DNA from: Arthrobacter mobilis
GTDB taxonomy: Bacteria; Actinomycetota; Actinomycetes; Actinomycetales; Micrococcaceae
Reading direction: 5' to 3'
Assembly: GCF_012395835.1 (NCBI RefSeq)
Contig: NZ_JAAZSQ010000004.1
Span: 20,344 to 70,247, forward strand
DNA: 49,904 bases
The notes under the pieces were generated by a model. It saw only the letters and a program-made list of their open reading frames with translations, searched no databases and had not been told where the DNA came from. Made by a program: the position numbers and the translations under genes. Shown here piece after piece: positions 16,703-25,595 of this stretch (within the stretch, counting starts at the first letter, position 1; every line of letters begins with the position of its first letter).

Positions 16703-17369
16703 GCAGCTCGCGCACCTCGCAGCCGGCCGGCTGTGAGAGGGCGAACAGGACCGCCTGCGCCACCCGGACCGGATCGTTGAGCCGCGAGTCGTCCTGCGGC
16801 CGGTACTGCTCCGTGCGGTCATCGAAGAAGTGCGTGTTCATCCCGCCCGGGATCAGGGTGGTCACCCCGATCTGCCCGGCGGTTTCGGCCGCCAGCGCCC
16901 GGCTGAAGCCCAGGACCCCGAACTTGGAGGCACAGTAGGCGGTCGCGTCGGAGACCGCGCGCAGCGCCAGCGTCGAGGCCACCGTCACCACCCGGCCGTG
17001 CGAGGTCTTAAGGTAGGGCAGCGCCGCGCGCACCACGGAGACGGTGCCGAGCAGGTTCACGCCGATCACGCGCTCGAATTCCTCCGCCGGCACGTCCTCC
17101 AGCCGGCCGCAGCGGTCGATGCCGGCGGCCGTGACGACCGCGTCCAGCCCGTCCAGCATTTCCGCTGCCTGGTCCACGGCCGCGGAAACCGCCGGCCGGT
17201 CCGCCACGTCCACTTCCAGGCACTTCATGCCGGTGACGCGGCTGACGTCGCGGTCGAGCACCACCGGGGTTCCGCCGGCCGCGGCGACCGCCGCGGCGAC
17301 GGCGGCGCCCAGGCCGGAGCCGCCGCCGGTGATGAGGACACGTCCGGGATTGACTGCTGCTGTGTTCAT
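16668..17369 (-). CDS. Short-chain dehydrogenase/reductase
   Basis: A 233-residue classical SDR. It shows the NAD(P) loop VLITGGGSGLGAAVAAA near the N-terminus, VVTAAGID (NNAG position), the catalytic Ser region VASTLALRA, and YCASKFGVLGFSRAL with the Tyr-x3-Lys pair. ATG at 17369 is preceded by AAGGCAAGGA. It is the last gene of the seven-gene heptose operon, 43 bases after hldE. It is too short and lacks the layout of HldD (an extended SDR epimerase of about 310 residues), so it is probably a sugar or polyol oxidoreductase of unknown substrate. Confidence 0.87.
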   Translation of the reverse strand: MNTAAVNPGRVLITGGGSGLGAAVAAAVAAAGGTPVVLDRDVSRVTGMKCLEVDVADRPAVSAAVDQAAEMLDGLDAVVTAAGIDRCGRLEDVPAEEFERVIGVNLLGTVSVVRAALPYLKTSHGRVVTVASTLALRAVSDATAYCASKFGVLGFSRALAAETAGQIGVTTLIPGGMNTHFFDDRTEQYRPQDDSRLNDPVRVAQAVLFALSQPAGCEVRELLICHEEEGSWP

Positions 17370-17412
17370 TCCTTGCCTTTCGGTTCGATTCACGGTGTGC
17401 GGGGCATGGGCC

Positions 17413-18801
17413 CTAGCCGACCCTGGCCAGTGCCTCGGCCAGGCGGGTGGTCGAGCGGGCCGGATGGTACGGGACGGTCATGATCTGTCCGCCCCACGAG
17501 CGCACCAGCGCGGCCTCGGGCAGCTGCTCCACGGTGTAGTCCCCGCCCTTGACCCAGATGTCCGGGCGGAGCCGGTCCAGGGCCGCCTCCGGGGTGTCCT
17601 CGTCGAAGATGAGCACCCCGTCCACGCATTGGAGCGAGTTGAGCAGTTCGGCCCGGTCCTGCTGGGACATGATCGGCCGGTGCTCGCCCTTGAGCCGGCG
17701 GACGGAGGCATCCGAGTTCAGGCAGACGATCAGGCAGTCGCCCAGGCTGCGGGCTGCCGAGAGCGTCCGGGCGTGCCCGGCGTGCAGCAGGTCGAAGCAT
17801 CCGCCGGTGGCCACCACCGTGCCGCCGGCCTCCCGGATGCGCAGGGCGGCGGCGAGCGCATCCAGGCCGCCGCTGCGCAGCCGGCGCGGAGGCGGAGCCG
17901 CGCGCAGCGAGGCAACCCCGCCGGCGGCCAGGAAATCGGCGGCGTCGCGGGCGGCCGCCTCGGCCGCTTCCTCCACCAGGACGCCGCGCCCGAGCCCGAC
18001 GGCCAGGGACGCGGCGAACCTGTCACCGGCACCGCAGGGGTCCCCGGACTCGGTCCGGGGCGCCGGCACCAGCTGCGGCAGGCCCGCCTCTGCCAGCACC
18101 AGCGCGCCGTGGCTGCCCATGGTGACCACCAGTGCGCGGCTGCGCCAGCGGGCGCGCAGTTCGCTCGCTGCTGCGGCCGCCGCCCGGGCTCCGCTGCCGC
18201 CGCCGGTCCCGGCGGACTGCAGGGCTTCGGCGAGGTTCGGCGTCACGGCCGCCACGCCCGGCACCGGCACGGCCCCGGCCGGGTGCGGGTCCCAGACCAC
18301 CGGCACCTGCCCGGCGCACGCTTCCAGCACCTCGCGCAGCCGGGCGTTCGCCGCCAGCCCGCGGCCGTAGTCGGCCACGATGACCACATCCGCGCTGCGC
18401 ACCGCCTCGAGCATCTCCGCGGTCGCCTCGGGAACCGGTGCCTCCGCGCAGCCTTCGTCGAAGCGGACCACCGCCTGGCCGTGGGCCCGGATCCGGGTCT
18501 TGACCGGAGTCGGGGCCCCGGACGGGCCGGCCACCACCTCGATGCCGTCCAGCACGGAGCGCAGCCGGCCGGCGGCGTCGTCGTCGGACAGGACGGTGAC
18601 CAGGCGCACCCGGTGGCCGTCCAGGGACAGCAGGGTGGCCACCAGCCCGGCCCCGCCGGCACGCAGGTCCTCAGTCTCCACGTCCACCACCGGCACCGGG
18701 GCATCCGGGCTCAGCCGCCGGGCGCCGCCGCGCAGGTCCCGGTCCAGCAGCACGTCGCCGACCACCGCGATTTTCAACGGCCGGGTCTTCGCCGCGCTCA
18801 T
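17413..18801 (-). CDS. hldE: Bifunctional heptose kinase / adenylyltransferase (HldE-like, copy 2)
   Basis: A 462-residue HldE-like fusion, shorter than copy 1. The kinase part has IAVVGDVLLDRDLRGGARRL, AGGAGLVATLLSLDG and ESGDPCGAGDRFAASLAVG (catalytic GAGD retained). The transferase part has VVATGGCFDLLHAGHARTLS (HxGH retained) and DIWVKGGDYTVEQLPEA. The family's reaction turns heptose-7-phosphate into the 1,7-bisphosphate and later heptose-1-phosphate into ADP-heptose. GmhA and GmhB, the two other enzymes of the route, are in the same operon, so this copy is the more likely ADP-heptose enzyme. Its ATG overlaps the gmhA stop in ATGA. Copy 1 may act on another sugar phosphate. Confidence 0.88.
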   Translation of the reverse strand: MSAAKTRPLKIAVVGDVLLDRDLRGGARRLSPDAPVPVVDVETEDLRAGGAGLVATLLSLDGHRVRLVTVLSDDDAAGRLRSVLDGIEVVAGPSGAPTPVKTRIRAHGQAVVRFDEGCAEAPVPEATAEMLEAVRSADVVIVADYGRGLAANARLREVLEACAGQVPVVWDPHPAGAVPVPGVAAVTPNLAEALQSAGTGGGSGARAAAAAASELRARWRSRALVVTMGSHGALVLAEAGLPQLVPAPRTESGDPCGAGDRFAASLAVGLGRGVLVEEAAEAAARDAADFLAAGGVASLRAAPPPRRLRSGGLDALAAALRIREAGGTVVATGGCFDLLHAGHARTLSAARSLGDCLIVCLNSDASVRRLKGEHRPIMSQQDRAELLNSLQCVDGVLIFDEDTPEAALDRLRPDIWVKGGDYTVEQLPEAALVRSWGGQIMTVPYHPARSTTRLAEALARVG

Positions 18802-19478
18802 GACAGCCTCCCGCTGCCGCGCCGCGGCCGGCGGAGCCCGACTTCGGCGTCGAACGCACGGCACAAGGCGTGCAGGGCGATCAGGTGGCATTCCTGCACA
18901 TTGGCCGAGGGGGCCTCGACCGCCACGTAATCGTCGCAGACCTCGGTGAGCGGATTCGGGGCCGGCCCGGTCAGCGCCCAGCTGGTCACGCCGATCCTGC
19001 GCGCGGCTTCGGCGGCGTGCAGCAGGTTCGGGCTCCGGCCGCTGGTGGAGAGCAGCACCAGCACATCGCCGGCGCGGCCGTGGCCGAGCACCTGGCGGGC
19101 AAAGAGCTGGTCGTAGCCGTAGTCGTTGGCAATGGCGGTGACCGCCGAGGTTTCCGCGTGCAGCGAGATCGCGGAGAAGGGTTCCCGCTCGCCGTCGAAA
19201 CGGCCGACGAGCTCGGCGGTCAGGTGCTGTGCCTCGGCCGCGGACCCGCCGTTGCCGGCCGCGAGCAGGCGCTGGCCGGCCAGCAGCCGGGCGGCCAGTT
19301 CGGCACCCCAGCCGGCCAGGCGCGCGGCCTCGCGCCGGAGCGTCTCCACGGCCGGGTGGACTTCGTCGAGGTGGCCCAGCACCGCCGCCAGCGGCACCGT
19401 GGACTCTGCGGGTTCCGCCAACGGCTCCGCGGCCAGCGGCTCTGCGGCCATCGCTGCGGTGACTGCATCGGTGCTCAT
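18798..19478 (-). CDS. gmhA: Sedoheptulose-7-phosphate isomerase (phosphoheptose isomerase)
   Basis: A 226-residue SIS-domain isomerase of GmhA type, which converts sedoheptulose-7-phosphate to D-glycero-D-manno-heptose-7-phosphate, the first committed step of heptose synthesis. Motifs: [20 protein letters not shown], the [20 protein letters not shown] catalytic/metal region, [18 protein letters not shown] (phosphate-binding SIS motif) and [14 protein letters not shown], with the Gln and His used for zinc binding in this family. An Ala/Glu-rich N-terminal stretch of about 25 residues precedes the fold. It overlaps both neighbours by four bases in the operon. Confidence 0.92.
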   Translation of the reverse strand: MSTDAVTAAMAAEPLAAEPLAEPAESTVPLAAVLGHLDEVHPAVETLRREAARLAGWGAELAARLLAGQRLLAAGNGGSAAEAQHLTAELVGRFDGEREPFSAISLHAETSAVTAIANDYGYDQLFARQVLGHGRAGDVLVLLSTSGRSPNLLHAAEAARRIGVTSWALTGPAPNPLTEVCDDYVAVEAPSANVQECHLIALHALCRAFDAEVGLRRPRRGSGRLS

Positions 19479-20731
19479 AGTGCCTGTCCTTCCACCGGGT
19501 CGAGTGCCGCATCCACGGCGGCGCGGGCCAGCTGGTAGGCCTTCTCCGTTTCGGCCGCCACCCGTTCCCAGGAGTAGCGGGCGCAGACGCGCCGGCGGCC
19601 GGCCCGGCCCAGTTGCCGGGCCAGCTCGGGACGGGCCAGCAGTTCGGCCAGGGCGCCGGCCAGGGCCGCCGGATCCTGCGGGGGAACGTGCAGGCCGGTC
19701 TTGCCGTGGACCACGGTGTCGATCAGTCCGCCGACCGCGGCCGCCACCACGGGAACCCCGCAGGCCATGGCCTCCAGCGGCACGATGCCGAACGGTTCGT
19801 ACCAGGGGGCGCACACCACCGCGTCCACGCCGCGCAGCAAGGCCGGCATCTGTGCCTGGGGCACCTGTCCGCGCAGCACCACCTGGTCCGCCACGCCCAG
19901 TTCGGCCGCCAGCGCCGTCAGGCGGCGGGCCTCCGGGTCCACGGCCAGCCCGTCCGGGCCGGAGGAGCCGCCGACCACCAGCAGCTCGACGTCGTCCAGG
20001 CCGCCGTCCTTGAGCTCGCGCAGGGCCCGGATGGCCAGGTCCACACCCTTGCGCGGCACCAGGCGCCCGACGGTGGCGATCCGGTGCCGCCGCGTCCGCC
20101 GTTCGGCCGGCCCCTCCGGGGTGAACAGCTCCAGGTTCACCCCGCACGGGGCCACGGAGATCTTGGTACCCGGCACGCCGAGCGCCTTCAGTTCGAAGAC
20201 CTCGTCCGAGCAGGTGGCGATGATCCGGTCCGCCGTCCGGCCGACCGCCGGTTCCAGCCAGGACCGTTCGGCCGGCGAGGTGTCCTGCGCGCCCTGGTGC
20301 CGGCGCTTGACCGAGCCCAGCGCATGGAAGGTCTGCACCACCGGCACGGGGTAGCCGGAGCCGGTGCCGGCCCGGGCCGCCTCCAGCGATGCGAGGCCGG
20401 ACATCCAGAAGTGCCCGTGCACCAGGTCCGGCGGCTCCTGGCCCCAGTCCGCCGCCACGCCGCGGGCCAGCTGGGCCATGTAGGGCAGCAGGCTGTCCTT
20501 GGGGACCTGCGTCGGCGGGCCCGCGTCCACGTGCACCACCTCGAACCGCTCGCCTGCCGCCACCCTCGCCGGCAGGTCGGGACTGTCCCTGCGGGTGTAG
20601 ACGGTGACCCGGTGGCCGCGCGCGGCCAGCGCCGCGGAAAGGGCCGCAACGTGCACGTTCTGTCCGCCGGCATCCACCCCGCCGAGGGCAGCCAGCGGGC
20701 TGGCGTGCTCCGAGATCATCGATATCCTCAC
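19475..20731 (-). CDS. GT4-family glycosyltransferase (MshA/sucrose-synthase-like)
   Basis: A 418-residue GT-B transferase. The N-terminus [20 protein letters not shown] followed by GGQNVHV matches the SPL...G..DAGGxNV entry of the MshA-like GT4 branch. The donor domain has [17 protein letters not shown] and the E-x7-E motif in [20 protein letters not shown]. The start is GTG at 20731 with AAAGGAG six bases upstream. This GTG sits in a GTGA overlap with the previous gene's stop, and the gene's own stop overlaps the gmhA ATG. Probable transfer of a nucleotide sugar onto the heptose-containing glycan; the donor is not known. Confidence 0.9.
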   Translation of the reverse strand: MRISMISEHASPLAALGGVDAGGQNVHVAALSAALAARGHRVTVYTRRDSPDLPARVAAGERFEVVHVDAGPPTQVPKDSLLPYMAQLARGVAADWGQEPPDLVHGHFWMSGLASLEAARAGTGSGYPVPVVQTFHALGSVKRRHQGAQDTSPAERSWLEPAVGRTADRIIATCSDEVFELKALGVPGTKISVAPCGVNLELFTPEGPAERRTRRHRIATVGRLVPRKGVDLAIRALRELKDGGLDDVELLVVGGSSGPDGLAVDPEARRLTALAAELGVADQVVLRGQVPQAQMPALLRGVDAVVCAPWYEPFGIVPLEAMACGVPVVAAAVGGLIDTVVHGKTGLHVPPQDPAALAGALAELLARPELARQLGRAGRRRVCARYSWERVAAETEKAYQLARAAVDAALDPVEGQAL

Positions 20732-21732
20732 TGCGCTCTCCTTTCCGCCGCGGCGTAGAGCCGCCGGGCGCGCTGCGGTGTGTCGGCCAGTACGTTGTCC
20801 CAGGCATCGAGGAAGGCGGCCAGGCTGTAACGCTGCAGCGCCGCTTCCCGGGCCGCCCGGCCCCTCGCCCTGGCCTCGTCCGGATCGGCCAGCAGCCGTG
20901 CAGCTTCGCGCTGCAGCCTGCCCACGTCCGTGGAGATGGCGCCTGCTTCCGGCGGGACCGCGCGGGAGGCCTCGGTGGCATCGAGCACCACGACCGGCAT
21001 GCCCAGGTGCATGGCCTCCAGCAGGGACAGTCCCAGCGACGTCCAGCGCAGCAGGTGCAGGTACACCCGGCAGCCGGCCAGCTCGTGGTGCAGCTGCGCG
21101 GTCGGCAGGTCGCCGCGCACCTGCAGCCGGTCCGGGCCCAGGCCGGTGGCCTCGCCCAGCTGCCCGCCGCCCATGCCGAAGACTTCCAGCGGTCCGGCTG
21201 CGGCGAAGCCGGGCAGCAGGTCGGTGCCGGTGACCCGCCAGCGGCGCACCGGTTCGTTGACCACGACGCCGAGGTGCTCCCGCGCGCCGGTATAGCGGTA
21301 GCCTGGGTCGGCGATGCCGTGTTCGACCACCGTGGTCCGCGCGCTGCCGCAGTCCCAGAAGAGGTTGTTGAAGTGCGTCACATGGACAATCGGGATGTCC
21401 TGCTGGTCGGCCAGCGGGTGCCGGGTATCGGGGACCGAGCCCTTGGGGGTGTTGTGTTCCAGGTACACCGCCGGCAGGTCCCGGCCGGGACGCCGGCCCA
21501 GCAGGCGTTCGCAGGCGTCCAGTTCCTCCGGCCGCTGCAGCAGCACGACGTCGATGTCCTCCTCCCGAAGCCGTCCGGGATCGACCTCGCGCGCGGCGGC
21601 CGGCCAGTCGCGCCCGCCGCGCCCCAGCCCCCAGGGGCCGCCGTCGGGCGTGGCCGGCAGCAGATACTCGTGCCGGCCACGGACAAACGCGTCCGTCCAG
21701 CCGCCGTGCACATGCCACAGCAGGATCCTCAT
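20728..21732 (-). CDS. Glycosyltransferase (GT-B fold, GT4-like)
   Basis: A 334-residue protein starting [20 protein letters not shown]. The N-terminal half has [26 protein letters not shown] and [20 protein letters not shown]. The C-terminal half has the donor-site-like [20 protein letters not shown] followed by [12 protein letters not shown], where the acidic residue of the GT4 E-x7-E motif is only partly kept. The ATG at 21732 has AAAGGTGG upstream. Both ends overlap neighbours (ATGA with the GT9, GTGA with the GT4). Related proteins are annotated simply as glycosyltransferases; specificity unknown. Confidence 0.85.
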   Translation of the reverse strand: MRILLWHVHGGWTDAFVRGRHEYLLPATPDGGPWGLGRGGRDWPAAAREVDPGRLREEDIDVVLLQRPEELDACERLLGRRPGRDLPAVYLEHNTPKGSVPDTRHPLADQQDIPIVHVTHFNNLFWDCGSARTTVVEHGIADPGYRYTGAREHLGVVVNEPVRRWRVTGTDLLPGFAAAGPLEVFGMGGGQLGEATGLGPDRLQVRGDLPTAQLHHELAGCRVYLHLLRWTSLGLSLLEAMHLGMPVVVLDATEASRAVPPEAGAISTDVGRLQREAARLLADPDEARARGRAAREAALQRYSLAAFLDAWDNVLADTPQRARRLYAAAERRAQ

Positions 21733-22832
21733 TGGTACCACCTTTCCGGAGTTGGCTTGGGAGCGCGCCCGAGCTGCCGCCGGGTGCCCAGCGAGGGAAC
21801 GTCGGCTGCCAGGCGCTCCACCGCCGCCGCCACGTCCTCGGGCTGGACGGCCGCCAGGCACGGATGGCCCGGCACCGGGCAGACGCGGGCGCGGCTGAGC
21901 CGGCAGGGCGCGTTCTGGTCACCCAGCAGTTCCAGCGGAACCTTGTACGGAGCCCACCGGATGGCCGGGACCACCGGCGCAAACAGGGACACCACGGGGG
22001 TGCCGACGGCGGCGGCCAAGTGGGCCGGACCGGTGTTGCCGGACACCACCACGGAGGCACCGGCCAGCACGCCGGCCAGGCCGTGCAGGTCGGTCCGGCC
22101 GCCCAGGTCCAGGCCGGCGGCGCCGGCCACGGTCGCGGTCAGTTCGCGCTCCTGCGGGCCGCCGGTAACCACCACCCGGTGCCCGGCGGCGGTCAGCAGT
22201 TCGACGGCGGCGGCATGGTGCAGCGGCGGCCAGGCACGGGCCGGGACGGCGGCGCCGGGATGGACGACGACGTAGGGCCCCTCCCCCACCAGGGCGGACA
22301 CGTCGGGCACTTCCCGCACCCGCAGCCGGCCGTCGTCGCCGGCCGGCAGGTCATAGCCTGCGGCCCGGGCAATGGCCAGAGCGCGCTCGGCTTCCGGCTG
22401 GTCCTCGGGGAAGTCCTCGCCCGGCCGCAGCCGGGTATCCAGCAGGGAACCGGCATAGTCCGTGGAGGCACCACAGATGCGCCGCACCCCGGCCAGCCGC
22501 AGCAGCAGAGCCAGCGGCAGCGGGGACTGGTGGAACGAGGTCAGGATGACCGCTTCCTCCACCCCGGCGCCTTCGACCATTTCCCGCAGCCGGGCCAGGT
22601 GTTCCTCGCTCACCTCCGGGGCAGGATCCACGATCCAGGGTGCCGCCCAGACCAGCACGCGGTCCACATGCGGCAGCAGCCGGGCCGCAGCAGCGCCCTG
22701 CGGGCCGCACAGCATCAGCACCTCGTTGGGGCCGGGCTCTTCCCCGCGGCCGGCGGCGATCGCGCGCACTGCCGGACCGGCCAGCAGCACGTCCCCGGCG
22801 CTGTCCAGCCGCGCCACCAGCACCCGCGTCAC
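21729..22832 (-). CDS. GT9-family (heptosyltransferase-like) glycosyltransferase
   Basis: A 367-residue GT9 protein. [20 protein letters not shown] is the N-terminal loop of this family, [20 protein letters not shown] is the central substrate segment, and [20 protein letters not shown] is the donor motif (Asp/Asn-Thr-Gly-Pro-x-His). The C-terminus has [18 protein letters not shown] with three Cys, resembling the Cys-bearing tail of LPS heptosyltransferases. The start is the GTG at 22832, in a GTGA overlap with the gmhB stop. Position second in the operon, right after gmhB, makes it the best candidate for a true heptosyltransferase. Confidence 0.88.
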   Translation of the reverse strand: MTRVLVARLDSAGDVLLAGPAVRAIAAGRGEEPGPNEVLMLCGPQGAAAARLLPHVDRVLVWAAPWIVDPAPEVSEEHLARLREMVEGAGVEEAVILTSFHQSPLPLALLLRLAGVRRICGASTDYAGSLLDTRLRPGEDFPEDQPEAERALAIARAAGYDLPAGDDGRLRVREVPDVSALVGEGPYVVVHPGAAVPARAWPPLHHAAAVELLTAAGHRVVVTGGPQERELTATVAGAAGLDLGGRTDLHGLAGVLAGASVVVSGNTGPAHLAAAVGTPVVSLFAPVVPAIRWAPYKVPLELLGDQNAPCRLSRARVCPVPGHPCLAAVQPEDVAAAVERLAADVPSLGTRRQLGRAPKPTPERWYQ

Positions 22833-23368
22833 CGGGCCCGTCCCCACAGCAGCTCGATCGCACCGGCCAGGTCCGCGGCCACCGCCGGCGCCGCCGCGAT
22901 TTCCTCCGGCCGCGTCACCGGCGTGGGCACCAGCACGGCCGCTGCGCCGGCGGCGCGCGCCGCCTCCATGTCCGCGCCGATGTCCCCGATGAAGGCCACC
23001 TGGGCCGGGTCCAGACCCAGCCGCCGGCACGCGCTGAGCAGCATCCCCGGCGCGGGTTTGCGGCAGGCGCAGCCGTCGCCGGGCCCGTGCGGACAGACCT
23101 CCCAGACGTCGAAGGGACCGAGCAGCTCCTCCACCCGGGCGTTCACCGCCTGCACCTGGGCCTCGTCCAGCAGCCCGCGGGCAATCCCGGACTGGTTGGT
23201 CACCACCCCGCACCGGACGCCTGCACGGCGCAGCGCCTCCAGCACGCCGGCGGCACCGGGCATTGGCCGGACCTGTTCCGGATCCGGGTTGTACGGCACG
23301 TCCACAACCAAGGTGCCGTCCCGGTCGAAGAGGACGGCACGCGGCGGAGTCTGCGTCGGGCTTCCCAT
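22829..23368 (-). CDS. gmhB: D-glycero-D-manno-heptose-1,7-bisphosphate 7-phosphatase
   Basis: A 179-residue HAD-IIIA phosphatase of GmhB type, which removes the 7-phosphate so that heptose-1-phosphate can be adenylylated. Seen: the nucleophile motif AVLFDRDGTLVVDVPYNPDP, CGVVTNQSGIARG (motif II Thr), a zinc-loop CPHGPGDGCACRKPAPGML whose three Cys and one His fit the GmhB zinc site, and VAFIGDIGADMEAARAAG (motif IV, acidic). Length equals the family norm. It is the promoter-proximal gene of the seven-gene heptose operon. Confidence 0.93.
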   Translation of the reverse strand: MGSPTQTPPRAVLFDRDGTLVVDVPYNPDPEQVRPMPGAAGVLEALRRAGVRCGVVTNQSGIARGLLDEAQVQAVNARVEELLGPFDVWEVCPHGPGDGCACRKPAPGMLLSACRRLGLDPAQVAFIGDIGADMEAARAAGAAAVLVPTPVTRPEEIAAAPAVAADLAGAIELLWGRAR

Positions 23369-23407
23369 GCCCGTTCTTTTCCCACGTCAGGACAGGGCTA
23401 AACATCC

Positions 23408-23430
23408 CGGGCCGATTTTCTTTCGGCCCG
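23408..23430. promoter_or_regulatory. Inverted repeat in the divergent gmhB / GT9 promoter region
   Basis: CGGGCCGA and TCGGCCCG flank a seven-base T-rich loop. The site sits between the divergent starts at 23368 and 23504, so it may be an operator shared by both transcripts rather than a terminator. Confidence 0.4.
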
Positions 23431-23503
23431 CCCGGGCCGGACCGCCATCTGGCAGGATGGAAGCCGGCCGGAAACCGCACAGGAACAGAGGAAGGGGAAC
23501 CGG

Positions 23504-24460
23504 GTGGAGGTCCACAGGAAAGGACTGCACCGCAAGGGGCAGCCGGAACTGCTCGTCCTGCGCGCACTGAAGCTGGGCGACCTGCTGGTGGCGGTGCCCG
23601 CGCTGCGCGCGCTGCGCCGGGCGTACCCGGAACACCGCCTGGTGTATGCCGCCCAGCAGTGGCTGCGGCCGGTGGTGCAGCTGACGGGCTCGGTGGATGA
23701 ACTGCTGGATACCCACGGGCTGGACGTGGCCATTGACCGGGCCCCCGGCCAGGTGGACGTGGCAGTGAACCTGCACGGCAACGGGCCCGAGAGCCGGGGG
23801 CGGCTGGAAGCGCTGCAGGCCAGGACCTACCTGGGGCACCGGGCACCGGGCTGGGACGGCCCGGAGTGGCAGCACGGCATCCACGAACGTGACCGGTGGA
23901 CCCGGCTGCTGCGCTGGCACGGCGTGGCGGCGGACCCGCTCGACTACCGGCTCGACCGGCCCGCGGTGCCCACCACGATGCCCGGCGCCGTCGTCATCCA
24001 CCCCGGCGCCGCCTACGGCAGCCGGCACTGGCCGGTCGAGCGTTTCGCCGCCGTGGCCTCGGCCCTCGCCCGCTCCGGCCACCGCGTGGTCTTCACCGGC
24101 AGCAGCGGCGAACGGCCGCGCGCGGAGGCCGTGGCCGGACTGGCCGGGCTCGCTGCGGACACGGTGGTGGCCGGGCGGCAGCCGCTGGCCGAATTCGCCG
24201 CACTGATCGCGGACGCGGCACTGGTGGTCTCCGCCGATACCGGGGCGGCACATCTGGCCACCGCCTACGGGCGCCCCTCGGTGGTGATCTTCGGGCCGGC
24301 GCCGGTGGCCGAATGGGGCCCGCCGCCGGGACCGCACATTGTGCTCACGGACGAAAGCCGCCGGGTCGGGGACACCTTCTCCGCCGTTCCGGATCCGGCG
24401 CTGCTGGCCGTCACGGCCGCCGACGTCCTGGCCGCGGCAGCACGCCTGGGCCTGTCCTGA
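23504..24460 (+). CDS. GT9-family (heptosyltransferase-like) glycosyltransferase
   Basis: A 318-residue GT9 protein, slightly short for the family. LLVLRALKLGDLLVAVPALR is the N-terminal loop, AVVIHPGAAYGSRHWPVERF the central motif, and LVVSADTGAAHLATAYGRPS the donor motif. The start is GTG at 23504 with GGAAGGGG upstream. It is transcribed divergently from the gmhB operon. With the genes at 15539 and 21729 this gives three GT9 enzymes in one locus, enough for a chain of successive sugars. Confidence 0.88.
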   Translation: MEVHRKGLHRKGQPELLVLRALKLGDLLVAVPALRALRRAYPEHRLVYAAQQWLRPVVQLTGSVDELLDTHGLDVAIDRAPGQVDVAVNLHGNGPESRGRLEALQARTYLGHRAPGWDGPEWQHGIHERDRWTRLLRWHGVAADPLDYRLDRPAVPTTMPGAVVIHPGAAYGSRHWPVERFAAVASALARSGHRVVFTGSSGERPRAEAVAGLAGLAADTVVAGRQPLAEFAALIADAALVVSADTGAAHLATAYGRPSVVIFGPAPVAEWGPPPGPHIVLTDESRRVGDTFSAVPDPALLAVTAADVLAAAARLGLS

Positions 24461-24475
24461 GGTCCGGCGGCTGCC

Positions 24476-25276
24476 TCAGGCTGACCGGGCCGCGGACGAA
24501 GTGCCGGAACCGGCAGGTTCGCCGAGCAGGTGCCCCTGGAGCTTGACCAGGACCGCCGCCAGCATCCGCGAGACCTGCATCTGGGTCATGCCCAGGCGCT
24601 CCCCGATCCGCTGCTGGCTCTCTTCGTGGAAGTAGCGGTAGAAGAGCAGCCGCCGTTCGCGCCCGCTGAGCTGGCGCAGGGCCGCCCGGAGCATCACCCG
24701 GGTCTCCACCGCTTCCAGCCGTCCGTCCCAGCCGCCAAAGGATTCGGCCGGTTCCCGGCCCTCCAGCGGCGCCTCGAGGGAATCCGGCCGCAGGCTGTTC
24801 CGGCTGGCCAGCGCCTCGGCAACCGCCTGGCGGGAGACGCCTAGCTCGGCGGCCAGTTCCGCCTCCGTCGCCTCGCGGCCCAGCCGCTGGGCCAGCTGCG
24901 GGGCCGCCTTGGCCAGATCCGTGCGCAGGTCCTGCACCCGGCGCGGCGGCCGGATCATCCAGCAACTGTCACGCAGGTAACGCTTCAGCTCCCCCGCGAC
25001 CGTGGGCGAGGCATAGGCCGGAAACGGGGTGCCCCGCTCCGGATCGAAACTGCGCACTGCCTTCAGCAGGCCGAGACGGGCCACCTGCCGCAGGTCCTCC
25101 AGGTCGCGTCCGGCGCCCTCATACCGCCGGGCCGCAGCCTCGGCGATGTCCAGGTACTCCAGTACCAGTTCTTCCTCCAGCGCCTTGCGCAAGGCCCCCG
25201 GGCACCGGCGGGCGCGGCGGAACGAGTCCAATCCGGTGCTGCCGGCGGCTTCCTGGCGGTTCGTGACAAGCGACAT
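24476..25276 (-). CDS. RNA polymerase sigma factor, SigB/SigF family
   Basis: A 266-residue group 3 sigma factor. Region 2 runs through LVLEYLDIAEAAARRYEGAG, DLEDLRQVARLGLLKAVRSF and FPAYASPTVAGELKRYLRD, the classic SigB/SigF core-binding and -10 recognition block. Region 3 covers LAQRLGREATEAELAAELGV, and region 4 is LRQLSGRERRLLFYRYFHEE then SQQRIGERLGMTQMQVSRML (helix-turn-helix). Such factors control general stress or development. No anti-sigma or anti-anti-sigma gene is adjacent, which is unusual. ATG at 25276 is preferred over an open extension to 25354; the upstream AGGAAA is rather far (about 12 bases). Confidence 0.9.
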   Translation of the reverse strand: MSLVTNRQEAAGSTGLDSFRRARRCPGALRKALEEELVLEYLDIAEAAARRYEGAGRDLEDLRQVARLGLLKAVRSFDPERGTPFPAYASPTVAGELKRYLRDSCWMIRPPRRVQDLRTDLAKAAPQLAQRLGREATEAELAAELGVSRQAVAEALASRNSLRPDSLEAPLEGREPAESFGGWDGRLEAVETRVMLRAALRQLSGRERRLLFYRYFHEESQQRIGERLGMTQMQVSRMLAAVLVKLQGHLLGEPAGSGTSSAARSA

Positions 25277-25333
25277 AGCCGTTTGTTTCCTATCCGTCGA
25301 GTGGCAGTTGACCCTTCTGCTCGACAGAAAAAC

Positions 25334-25360
25334 ATAAGCTTGCTTATAAAGCAATTGCTT
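25334..25360. promoter_or_regulatory. Interlocked AT-rich inverted repeats upstream of the sigma factor gene
   Basis: Three overlapping inverted repeats share half-sites: ATAAGC-TT-GCTTAT (25334-25347), TTGCTT-ATA-AAGCAA (25340-25354) and the perfect AAGCAATTGCTT (25349-25360). This is a rare AT-rich island in this GC-rich DNA, about 60 bases upstream of the sigma ATG, and looks like an operator with several half-sites. Confidence 0.5.
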
Positions 25361-25595
25361 GCCGGTTCAAACACCCTGTGCCGCGCCGCAGAAACAGGCC
25401 TGCTGCGGCGGATCCGGCGGCGAGCGGCGGCCCGCGGGGCCCACGCTACTCCGGGCGCGGGCGGCTGTCCATGATCCGGCGGCGGCCCGGCCCGGACCTG
25501 TGCAGATTTGCCCGCCGGGCGTAGCCTAGGAACCTACGGATCCGCGGGCTGTCACGCTGTCCGCGGCCACAGCAACCACAGCGCAGGACGGCAGC
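25361..25595. other. Non-coding stretch between sigma-factor promoter and membrane-protein gene
   Basis: No open frame with coding character was found here. It is GC-rich with several short self-complementary runs and presumably holds the promoter of the plus-strand gene at 25596. No confident promoter motif was seen. Confidence 0.4.

Noticed and set aside
16668-17369. SDR as HldD (ADP-heptose 6-epimerase)
   Set aside because: It is a 233-residue classical SDR with YxxxK, not the 310-residue extended fold, and lacks the extended C-terminal substrate domain.
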